Shown here piece by piece: positions 33,746-43,622 of a stretch of DNA of 64,000 nucleotides (position 1 is the first letter of the stretch; each line of letters opens with the position of its first letter). The notes beneath the pieces are model-generated. The model searched no databases. It was not told the origin of the DNA and saw only the letters and a list, made by a program, of their open reading frames with translations. The DNA is taken from positions 45,137,562 through 45,201,561 of the forward strand of contig CM046452.1 of assembly GCA_025506515.1 (NCBI GenBank), given 5' to 3'. The translations under genes and the position numbers were made by a program. This DNA is from Flaveria trinervia (Eukaryota > Streptophyta > Magnoliopsida > Asterales > Asteraceae).

Positions 33746-36700
33746 TTGATCGTAGCTAAATGTAACTAAAGACCAAAAGAAATGTATGATCATTGATAGT
33801 GGCGTTCCAAAGCACATGACATGCAATGGTTCCTTGCTTTAAAACTTTGAGAAGATTGATGAAAGGCCAATTTCTTTGAAGGACATGTAGGTGGTTACAT
33901 ACTGGAAGGGGCAAGTTGACAATATTAGCTTTGTATTGAAAAATGTAAACTTGTCAAGATTCTTGCGTATAATTTACTGAATGTATCCCAATTTTATGAT
34001 CAGAGAAATAACATGATCTTAACTAAGCATGAGTGCATTGTTCTCAAGCCTAGGGTGGTTATTCCTCAAGAGCATATCCTACTCAGAAACCCTAGGAAAG
34101 GGAACATGTATAAGATGGATTTGCAGGAAACACCCCTCTTCGAGAAATTTCTTTCTTTTTATCGAAAGAAAACAGCGATGAGTCTTTCCTATGGCATAAA
34201 TGAATGTTCCATGTAAACTTTAAAAACATGAATAAACTAATAAAAATGATTTGGTAACTGGAATGCCAAAGAAAGAGTTTACAAGTGATGACCACTGTGT
34301 TGCATGCCTGAAAGGGAAGCAACATAAGGTGTCTCACAAGCCAAAGGAAAGAAACTCCATCACTACTCCCCTACACTTGTTACATATGGATCTTTTTGTC
34401 ACCACCAGTGTAATGAGTCTAGGAAGGATCTCGTATTGTTGGTGATCACAGATCATTTTACAAGATTCACTTGGGTCTTCTTTCTTAGAAATAAGGATGA
34501 GACCCCTAGACTCTAAATAAATTCATTCTAAAGATGAGAATCAATCTAATCAAAATGTCAAAACAATAAGATATGATCAAGGAACTGAATTCAAGAATCA
34601 AATCCTTGATACATTTTGTGATGAAAAGGGTATTACAAGACAATACAGTGCTCCCAGCACTCCTCAATAAAATGGTGTTGGTGAGAGGAGAAACAGGACA
34701 CTAATTGAGGCTGCATGAATCATGTTGTCTGACTCTAAGCAGCCAATCACCTTCTAAGCATAGGTAGTCAACACTACCTTCTATGGGGAGAATAGAGTTT
34801 TAGTGGTTAAGACACATGTTAGACTCCTTATGAACTTTGGCACAAGAGGAAACCTTTAATTGGTTTTCTCAAGTCATCTGGATGTCCTTGCACCATCTGA
34901 ATACCAAAGATCAATTTCCAATTTGCTGAGAAATCAGATGATGGACATTTCATTGGATAGTCTTCCCAAGCTAAGGCTTATAAAGTATGTAATCATAGAA
35001 CCAGGATGGTTGAGGAGTTAGCCAACATGACCTTCAATGAACAAACACCCAACGTAAATGGTTCTGGTCCTGATTGGCTATTTGATATTGATTTAGTACC
35101 AACTGTTTTAACAAATCTTGTGAGAATGTTTTAGGTCTACAGATATTTTACCCAAAGGTGATCCTGATCCAAGATTTGAGCTGAGAAGACCCTCAAGTAA
35201 CACTACTTCAGCTCGAATTGTAACTAGCTCTGCAAATGAAGTTTCTATCAACACAAGAATGACAAATTCAACTGATACATCTGAGATGCCTTCAAATTCC
35301 AGCTTAGAGGCTCAACAAACAGATAAAAAAACTTCAAATGTAAAAGATCATGGTGGTGGTAAAAGTGATAAAAATTTTCTTGATGCTGACAACCACTCCA
35401 TTGAAGATAACATCAATGATGTCACACACTCATTGGATCAAGTTTCACTTGATAAGTGTGCTGATATGGTGGGAGAACCCCAATGCTAAATCTAAGTTTC
35501 TCTAGTTTAGATCTCTCTTAGCAACTTGCTATGATTCCTCAGCTAAGAATCCAAAGTCTTATCCCACCTCAAACATCATTGGAGATGTTGATTCAGGGGT
35601 TAGATCAAAAGGACAAATCCATGATTCAAATGTTTGTCTTCACTCTTGTTTCTTATCTTAGATAGAGCCTAAGAAGGTTGATGAGGCTTTGAAGGATGGA
35701 AGTTGGGTTGAAGATATGCAAGAGGAGTTGCTTCAATTGAAAAGGCAAAAGGTTTGGAACCTATGTCCTCTTCATCATAGGAAGACTAATATAGGAACCA
35801 AATGGGATTCTAGAAACAAGAAGGATGATAGAGGACTTTTCATAAAAAACAAGGCAAGACTAGTTGTTCAAGGGTACACACAGGAAGAAGGAATTGACTA
35901 CATAGATGTTTTTGCTCATGTAGCAAGACTAGAAGCTGTTAGGATATTCTTAGCCTAGCATCCAAGAATTTCAAGATCTTCCAACTTGATGTCAGGTGTG
36001 CTTTTCTCTATAAGGTGATTGATGAAGATGTGTATGTCAAACAACCACCTGGCTTTGTAGATCCTAGTCATCTTGATTATGTATGCAGGCTTGATAACGC
36101 TCGATATGGGTTGCATCAAGCACCAAGGAAGTGGTATGATACTCTATCTTAGTATCTCTACAAGAATGATACAGAAGAGGTACTATAGATGGAACTTTCT
36201 TCATCCTAGTTCAAGTGTATGTAGAGGACACATCTTTGGTTCAACTAATCCAAAGCTCTGTAAAGACTTTGAGAAGCTTATGAAGGATAGATTTAAAATG
36301 AGTGTCATAGGGGAACTCAATTTCTTTCTGGGAATTCAGTGAAGCAAGTTGAAGATGACATTTTCATAAGTCAATCAAAGTATGTTCAAGACATACTTAA
36401 GAGGTTCAACATGACTGACTGTAAAGTTGCTAACACCCCCGTAGCAAGAAACCACTCCCTTAGGCCTGACGTTGAGGGGGAGTGTGTGGATGAACACATC
36501 TACAGGGCTATGATTGGGTCTCCTATGTACCTTACAACTAGCAGGCCTGATATCATGTTTGTTACATCTATGTGTGCAAGATATCAAGCCACCCCAAGAC
36601 GTCACATCTTATCACTATCAAGAGAATTTTAAGATATATCTCAAAGGTGCCTCAACACTTGGCATTTGGTATCCAAAGAATTCTGACGTCAATCTGTATG

Positions 36701-36980
36701 CATATACACATAGTGATTATGGTGAATGCAATATGACTGCAAAGTCCATATCAGGGGATGTTAGTTTCTAGGTGGAAGGGTTGTCTCATGGCACTGCAAG
36801 AAGCGATCCTGTGTCTCTACATCAACTGCTGAAGTTGAATACATTGCTACTACAAGCTATTATGCTAAAGTGCTTTGGATTAAGAATCAGATACTAGATT
36901 ATGGGTTTAACTTTAAGGAAACTCATATTCATATAGACAACAATAGTTCCATCTCTATTACAGAGAGCCCTATGCAACAC
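33746..36980 (+). pseudogene. Element D protease, integrase and reverse transcriptase (broken)
   Basis: Protease DSG present (about 33796). The zinc region has DDHCVACLKGKQHK with both Cys; the integrase core has LLHMDLF, then RYDQGTEFKNQ (about 34570) and, after a stop in NTPQ*NG, VGERRNRTLIEA. An acidic Ser/Thr linker (35259-35489) precedes the RT: WVEDMQEELLQLKRQK, NKARLVVQGYTQEEG, VARLEAVRIFLA, then a shift. The catalytic motif reads YVED at 36218-36229 rather than YVDD and is immediately followed by another shift before HIFGSTNPKLCKDF. RNase H (LTTSRPDIMF, THSDYGECN) is cut at 36980. Confidence 0.85.
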
Positions 36981-37250
36981 AATAACACCCGACCTCTTAC
37001 ACCAATAATATTGTCTGCTTCGCCCATGAGGAGCTCACGGATTTGCTTTTGCTTGCCCAGGTGAAAACTTCCCAAGGAGGTCACCCATCCTAAGATTGCT
37101 CCCACCTGAGCACGCTTAACTGTGGAGTTCTCCTCTCATTCACAACCAATATGCCCAACACATGTTGTTAATGTTAAAGGCTAGCCATTCCTTATAAACC
37201 AGAAATCACTCCTGTCCATGGCCAATGTGGGATATGTGTAAGATGTCACA
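36981..37250 (-). repeat. Cassandra-type LTR (left outer)
   Basis: On the minus strand it runs TGTGACATCTTACAC to GGTCGGGTGTTATT, 270 bp. The outermost dinucleotide is mutated from the expected CA. It contains the 5S-like block at 37069-37134. Confidence 0.8.
37069..37134 (-). other. 5S rRNA-like block in Cassandra LTR
   Basis: The minus strand reads GAACTCCACAGTTAAGCGTG, then GGGAGCAATCTTAGGATGGG and TGACCTCCTTGGGAAGT. It corresponds to the middle and 3' half of plant 5S rRNA, including the internal polymerase III control region. It is not a functional 5S gene: the 5' part is absent. Confidence 0.85.
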
Positions 37251-37289
37251 AGCACCCCATATTTGGACTCATCGTCCTCGATGAGCCCA

Positions 37290-37537
37290 ACCCCTCACAC
37301 CAACAATATTGTCTGCTTGCCTACGAGGAGCTCACGAATTTGCTTTTGTTTGCTCGCATGAAATTTCCCAGGGAGTTCACCCATCCCTGGATTGCTCCCA
37401 CCTGAGCACGCTTAACTATGGGGTTCTCCTCTTATTCATAGCCATATGCCCAAAACACGTTATTGATGTTAGAGTTCAGCCATTGCTTATGAACCATAAC
37501 TCTCTCTCTATCCACATCCAATGTGGGCTATAAGTAA
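37290..37537 (-). repeat. Partial Cassandra-type LTR (left inner)
   Basis: A second copy of the LTR in the same minus orientation with its own 5S-like block (37361-37432). The LTR terminus and the primer site are missing at its left end, where GGTGTGAGGGGTTGGG runs directly into the internal segment. Its right edge is approximate. Confidence 0.75.
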
Positions 37538-37935
37538 AGATGAATTGCATGTGCATTTACAAGTATCAAGATGTTTACAAGTGTAAGTTTATAAGGTTAA
37601 CATGTTTCACCCCACAAGGTGTGAAATAAAGTAAAAAGGGGCATGGAGAACTCACATGGAAAACTCACCAACTTTCAACGTTGACCCTTTATTTTTAACA
37701 TGTTTCAGGTTTGATACTTGATGATCTCTTCGTGCTCATATAGGATTTGGACTTAGTCTAATTGAAAATCTTATGTTGTTGTTTATATCTTGTTTGTATT
37801 GTAATGATTTAATTGTCTTGTAATGTTCAATAAAAATGATATTTAATATTATTTCAACTTATTAGTTCCATGTGCTATGAACAATCGTTTCACATTCGTC
37901 TGCTCGATGATTCCGCCGTCGGTCGGGGTGTGACA
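37538..37935 (+). repeat. Gypsy-like LTR 3' end inside the composite
   Basis: It resembles the end of the G LTR (60120-60425): AACTCACCAACT, GTTGACC...TTTATTTTTA, CATGTTTCA, GATTCCGCCGTC and GGGGTGTGACA in the same order. It is followed at 37939-37951 by TGGTATGAGAGCC, an initiator-Met primer site with one mismatch. Confidence 0.75.
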
Positions 37936-38042
37936 GATTGGTATGAGAGCCACTCTTGTGCCTTCGGGCTGTGGGACATACCTTACCAAGGATGGTAACT
38001 TCTCGGGCTCATCGAGGATGATGAGTTCAAATAGGGGGTGCT

Positions 38043-38311
38043 TGTGACACCCTACACATATCCCACAACGACTGTGGACAAGAGAGATTCATGATTCATA
38101 AGGAATGGCTGACCTCTAACATCAATAACGTGTTTTGGGTGTATTGGCTGTGAATAAGAGGAGAACTCCACAGTTAAGCATGCTCAGGTGGGAGCAATCC
38201 AGGGATGGTGACCTCCCTAGAAAGTTTTTACCCTAGCAACCAAAAGCAACTCCGTGAGCTCCTCTTGGGCAAAGTAGACAATATTGTTTGTGTGAGGGGT
38301 CGAGTGTTACA
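38043..38311 (+). repeat. Cassandra-type LTR (right outer)
   Basis: Runs TGTGACACCCTACAC to GGGTCGAGTGTTACA, 269 bp, preceded by a purine-rich AATAGGGGGTG tract. The 5S-like block is at 38157-38226 (AACTCCACAGTTAAGCATGC, GGATGGTGACCTCC). Confidence 0.85.
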
Positions 38312-38496
38312 AACACTCAAGGACAAAACAAATCAATATCAGGTATCATTTGATTAGAGATAATTTTGAGAAAGGTTTAATCAAACTACTCAAGGTTAAC
38401 ACAAATGAACAATATGCTTATCTGTTTACCAAAGCTTTTGATGAGCAAAGATTTAAATATCTTGTATCAGCCATCGGGATGATTAACTTTGAGTAG
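38312..38496 (+). pseudogene. Element D RNase H, C-terminal piece
   Basis: Resumes after the TSD: HSRTKQINIRYHLIRDNFEK, NEQYAYLFTKAFDEQRFKYL, MINFE and a stop at 38494-38496. It matches the pol ends of A and C. The frame is open here. Confidence 0.88.
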
Positions 38497-39234
38497 CTTT
38501 TTTCTTAAAACTTAATCATATCTTATTTCTAAAATTTGTGTGTCCTAATTTTTCTATATCTATCACTTTCATAAGCTCTTGTTTTCTCTAGAAGAAAATC
38601 TTTTTAAAAGACTTTCCTTAGATTTTTGGAAAATCTTGATCTTTTAGTCCTTCGGAAGATATGGATTTATCTTCAAAATAAACTTATGCCTTTAAAACAA
38701 ACAATTGCTCAAGTAAAATTGGCTTCAAAAGAACTTTCTGAAATATCTTCCAGAGCATAACATTTATCTTGAGTACTTGTATGTTTTCAAGGACATTTTT
38801 CTCCTGAAGCGAACTAAAACTCGGAAGCTTTATTCTTATTTGTATAAAACATCCAAGTGTTAATTCTCTTCCGAAGCAGTTTTTTCAAAACTCTCAGGAA
38901 TATCTTACGAATTCATTTTGGCTTCGGAAGATTTTCATCAAAACTTCCGAAGACAAATTACCTTCGAAAGATTTTCGACATCCAAGAAAACTACCCTTTG
39001 GGCAAAAAGCAAACTACTTTTTCAAAGGTGGGACCGATATACGGATTTCAAAGTTTATCCTCTTTCATTAACTTTGTCTGAAATCCATTTCATATATAAA
39101 CCCAACGGTTCCCCCTCTTTCTTTATCATCTCCATCTTCTTTTAAAGCTAAATTCCTAAGCTTATTCAAATGGCTAACAAATTTCTCTCTAACCGCCTTT
39201 TTTCTTCATTTCCTCCACCTCTAAGCTTATTCAA
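38497..39234 (+). promoter_or_regulatory. Element D pol-ORF3 spacer with motif array and TATA box
   Basis: CTTCGGAAG/CTTCCGAAG-like units lie at about 38648-38975. CATATATAAA (39091-39100) is a strong TATA box, followed by a pyrimidine-rich leader. The ORF3 start region is itself duplicated: CTAAGCTTATTCAAATGGCTA occurs at 39157-39177 and 39222-39242. The promoter role is inferred. Confidence 0.55.
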
Positions 39235-42200
39235 ATGGCTAACCTCAACCACAGAAATGACCCAAACTTTTCAATGCAGTTACGTAAGCAACACAATCAG
39301 GTTGCTCGGTTAAACTCTGAGAAAGATCCTTGTTTCTTAGAGGTTTGTTGATTTTTGGCTCTGTCCATCTACTCCACCTCCCTTACCATTGATCCTGTTG
39401 TTATGAGGATCATTTACTTGATTTTTGGAAGACCTATCAAGAGGTCATTATGGATGGGGAGAAGGCACTATTTTCTGTAGTGCAGGGGAGGACAATCTTC
39501 ATCACTTCAGTCATCATCAGCACCTATTTTCAGCTGGATGATAAGGAAGGCGAATTATCCTTTCCCAAAGAAGTTGTCAACCATTTCTTTGATAAGATAG
39601 GCTATGAGAGAGATTTTTCTATAAAGATATTCAGGAAAAGGAAGGTCTCCTCCCACTAGAAGTACTTATTTCCTATGATCATCCACAGCTTCTCCAACAA
39701 GCATGGGGGTTGGTACCATATTCCTAAAGATCTCTCCTTCATGGTGCAGGGGATGGTTCAGGGGATCAAGTACAGGTACTCTTAGTTTGTTTATATAAAT
39801 TTGCTTGCTAACTTGGACTCCTTAAAATATTATATGTTTCCTAGATATGTTCAACACATTCTCAATTGTGAACTGGTTTCACAGTTAAGGGAAGCAAGTA
39901 ATATACTTAAATTGGATAGATGAAGACTGACATCTTTAAAATTTTGTAGATGCCAATAGTTGGCTTCTCTGGGGTAGAAATAACCCTTGTCCCTAAAATG
40001 TTAGAGCTCATTACTCAAGGTGACAACCTAGCAATACAAGTTAGTGTTGAACCCACACCTTCTACCTCTCAATTACCAAAACAGCCTCAAATCACCCTCA
40101 CCTACCAAAGAAAAACCAAACGAACCCTTGCACAAGCTACTTAGTCTATGTAGGTGCCCATACTACTATCCACACAGGAGGATGTGGACATTGGAGTTCC
40201 CACTTCCCCTGAGGAGCAAACCACTATCATCTCTTCAAGAATTAGTGCTGAGGTTCCTCATGCTCAGCCTGATGAGCTCACTAGCCAAACAGCCTTAAGC
40301 CTTTACTCTGAGTTTCAACACTCTAATGAACAACCTTCAGGGGAATTTTACCTTCCCTAGCCTTTAGATCTTAACCAACCAATCCCCAACTGTAATTTCT
40401 ATGATGATAAAGACTTAGGATTCAGTGCATACCATGAGTATCTCTACTCTTCCCCACTCAAAGAGGGATGAGTGCTCCTGCTTCTCCGTTGTCTTGCCCA
40501 CAACATCTACCTACTACTAAGGTGGATCTTCCTGACTCTGCTCAGGAGGTCCATATGGAAAAGGCCTCAATCATGGGAACTTAGCCCGCTAATACTCTAT
40601 CTGAAGTAATCAATAAGTAGAGTAAACTCAACAGCCAAGAACACCATCCTGGTGGTGAGATTGAGAACTTTGGTCCAATTATCTCATCCCCTAATGAATC
40701 TTCTTATGAAAAGGAGGGGAATCTGAGACTAAAGGTACAAAAAATGTCTAAAACATGCACCTATCTAGTCTCTAAGGTTAGTCACTTGGAATATAAGGTG
40801 ACTACCTTACATAATAGGGTCAATGATCAGCAACTTGAGATTTCTTATCTCCAGGAGAAACTAGTTGGGACACCTTTAAGAAAAGCTCAACCATGAACAA
40901 AAGAACTTGTGAATGTGATTGACCTAACTCCTAGCTCACCCATGCAAGAGGGTGATGCTACCAAAAAGGGGAAGAAAGTCATTACAATCATAGAACCTGG
41001 GTGTTCTTCATAAAGTATAGACATTGAGGACTCACCATCCTCACTTGCAACTATTCATATTCAACAACTTCCTCAAGTTCACATTGATGTGGACTCTATA
41101 GACACCTTCATACAGAGTCTTTTTTAAGAAGGCATACCAAGGGCTGTGTCATCTTCACCTCAAGGAACTTCTAACTACATCATAGGGTGGATATATGATG
41201 CTAACAGAAGAGGCCTTATTCTTTAAAGAGTTCAAGGTCAGCAAGATGTCTTCAACTTTCAAACCATGAACTACTATGAAGGTCTTGACCTTATCAACAT
41301 GCCACTTGTCAACCCAAGACAATCTAGACAAGCTGGAAAGTTGGCTAAATGGATTCAAGACAATATTAATAAAGAGTTCAGCCTCAGAAGGAGACAGAGG
41401 CAATTAGGCATTGTCATTGGTCTATTGGATGTTGAGGCAGACCCAAAGATTAGCTTCAAAGGGAAAACCTCAATTGAAGGCCCAGTGATAGAACCTGAGA
41501 GCCCTGTCACACCTACAACTGCTTCAAAATTCCATTCCCTTGATGAGACACCTACTGGTGAAGGTGTATCTCAACCTCTCTCTAGCTAGAGCATGGATGC
41601 TACTCCATGCAATGAATGCCAAAGCTCTCTCCATCCTGAGTCACAAAGGTCTGTGAGTGACAAAAGGAAAAGAAAAATGACTCTTGAGGAGATTGAGGAG
41701 GAGAGAGAGAGAGAGAGGAAAAGGAATATAAGGGGAGAAAGCTCCTCTACTGGTTTGTTGGATTCATGGAAGCTACGATCAAGGCTGCTCCCAAACCAAA
41801 CACTCAAAATGAGAGTTGAAGGTTGTTAGGATTGCTTACCTAGTGACTAGGAACTATGATATTGATATTATCATCTCCCTCCCCTTAGAGGAATTGAATG
41901 AACCAGTTGACATGGAATTGTCAAGAGAGAAGAGGAAGAAGAGGATGCAATATTGCTTCTTCAAATCAAAGAGGAAAGGATACTGAGAGGCTTTACAAAC
42001 ATGTTCCTACTCTCTCACCAGTTCAAAAAAGTCATGTGCAGGACTGTGGCTCCACAAGAACCTCAGGTAGACAAAGAAATTGATAAGATCAACATGATCA
42101 ACTACCTGAGTGCCACATGTCTCTATGAGGCTGATGCACTTCTTCCCTTGTCCTTTGAGTACATTGAGTTTGAGTATCTTAAGCAACTTGAACTTGAAGT

Positions 42201-42708
42201 ACTCAAACAAAGAAAGGCAACAATGAGGAAGATGAGTGAAGAAGCTTACAAGGCAAAAGCCATAATCTAAAATAGTCCAAAGAAATCTGCTGATAGACAG
42301 AGGATGATGAGCTTCTTGAAGCTATATGGATTCTCTGGAAGGAGACTTTGCCCTATGTCTCTATCCACCATGGATGAGCACATTAAGATGATCAAGCAGA
42401 AGATCAAAAGAGGAGAACTTGTTGACTTACTCTCCTGACTAAGTCAGTTCCCTCAAGAAGTGGAGGTTAAGGCTGAACCTTTTGAGACAACACAACCTGG
42501 ACCTTCTATTGAATCTCAGCAAGCTTTATCTTTTGATCCATAACAAGTTTTAGTCCCCTCTCAATCTGAACATGTGGGAGAGGAAAAGCCAACTGAGTAA
42601 GACAAAGATGATCAACAAGGTGCTGTAGGCCAGTCTTCTTACTTAAAGGTATGAAGAGAAGAAAAAGGATGGCTTCTAGACCAAGTATAAGAAGAAAAAG
42701 AAAGAACA
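39235..42708 (+). pseudogene. Element D ORF3, main part (broken)
   Basis: From the ATG at 39235: MANLNHRNDPNF, KQHNQVARLNSEKD, matching the HN start of the family. Frame changes lead to MDGEKALFSVV...FPKEVVNHFFDKIGY (39450-39659), an IIHSFSNKHGGWYHIP segment, MFPRYVQHILNCEL (39834-39875), ITLTYQRKTKRTL (near 40100; C has ITFTYQRRPKRTF), a heptad-like segment (40740-40860), an Arg/Glu-rich coiled coil (41670-41735) and a MSFLKLYGFSGRRLCPMS segment (42310-42360; C has SYLRAHGFSCRQVGPMS). C is inserted at 42708; the C-terminus resumes at 55370. Confidence 0.8.
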
Positions 42709-43566
42709 TGCAGGATCGGGTTTGTCACAGAAACACTTGAATTTCTCTCAAACTCGCTTATACAAACACTCAATTCAGATGAAGTAAAGTCTTTCACAAG
42801 AGTTGATAATAATATAATAAGTAGTGAACACACAGAAATAAATTTTCAAGGCACTTGTATATATTATTTCTCAACTCAAGATATTACAAGACTCTTACAA
42901 GCATGAGACATGAGTTATAATGAGAGACTATATATACTAGATCCTACAGCCGAATATACTTTCATACCAGCTGGAAACCTAAGACTAAAGCATATACTAC
43001 AATGCTAAAGTTAAGGTATCTTAGATAAAGTATTATCTAAGATATGGTAGTCATGACATGTCCATGACTTACCTTTTGTCACCAACTAAAGATGGCAACT
43101 GTACTAACATAAAAAGGTAAACAGTGGATTAAAGTATGGTCAGCTGCATGGCTTTTGAGAAAACGCCATGCAATATCTTAGAGATTTGCAGCGGAGTGTC
43201 AGGAAGGCAATACTTATGTCCACTGGATAATAGCAGTATTTTCCGAAGGTAAGTTGGCTTCGGAAGGACAAGTTCTTCCGAACCCACTTATACTTCGGAA
43301 GAGGCTTCTATACTTTTGAGGCTTGAGGACTTCTATACTTCAGAAGTTGACTTTAGATCTTTCTTTCTAAGTCTGAACTTTGGAAATAAGTTCTTTGTCT
43401 TGAAAGTTGGAACTTTTCCTTCGGAAGTAAGCTTTACACTTTGTCTTCATAAGATCTCCTTTTTCCTTCAGAAGTTCCACACTTGGCTTCGGAAGTCCTT
43501 TATTTGTTGTACCAAAATCTTCTAAGTGACTTGGTTTTGGTTGCACCAGCCTTTCAAGATCCAATA
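42709..43566 (-). repeat. 3' LTR of element C
   Basis: The left end is TGCAGGATCGGG (sense CA end); the right end, where the sense LTR begins TATTGGATCTTG, abuts the polypurine tract. CTTCGGAAG-type motifs lie at about 43235-43500, with several mutated relative to the 5' LTR. Confidence 0.93.
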
Positions 43567-43580
43567 AACTCCCCCTAGGC
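43567..43580 (-). other. Polypurine tract of element C
   Basis: The minus strand reads GCCTAGGGGGAGTT directly before the LTR. Confidence 0.82.
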
Positions 43581-43622
43581 CGATGCTACCAAAACCTCAC
43601 TCATTCCTACTTCTGAAAGCTT

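Larger units (their letters stand above)
36981..38311. mobile_element. Inverted composite of two Cassandra-type elements with a gypsy LTR piece between
   Basis: It is flanked by a perfect TSD AACAC (36976-36980, 38312-38316); outside it element D's RNase H reads straight through (ESPMQ joined to HSRTKQINIRY). Left arm (minus): LTR 36981-37250, internal piece 37251-37289, partial LTR 37290 to about 37537. Middle: gypsy-like LTR end to 37935 followed by a primer site. Right arm (plus): Cassandra internal piece and LTR 38043-38311. Both outer ends are LTR 3' ends (…GTGTTACA), in inverted orientation. A single TSD suggests one insertion event. See the separate finding. Confidence 0.85.

Noticed and set aside
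37069..38226. Functional 5S rRNA genes
   Set aside because: Only the middle and 3' half of 5S is present, with changes, and each block lies inside a Cassandra-type LTR.
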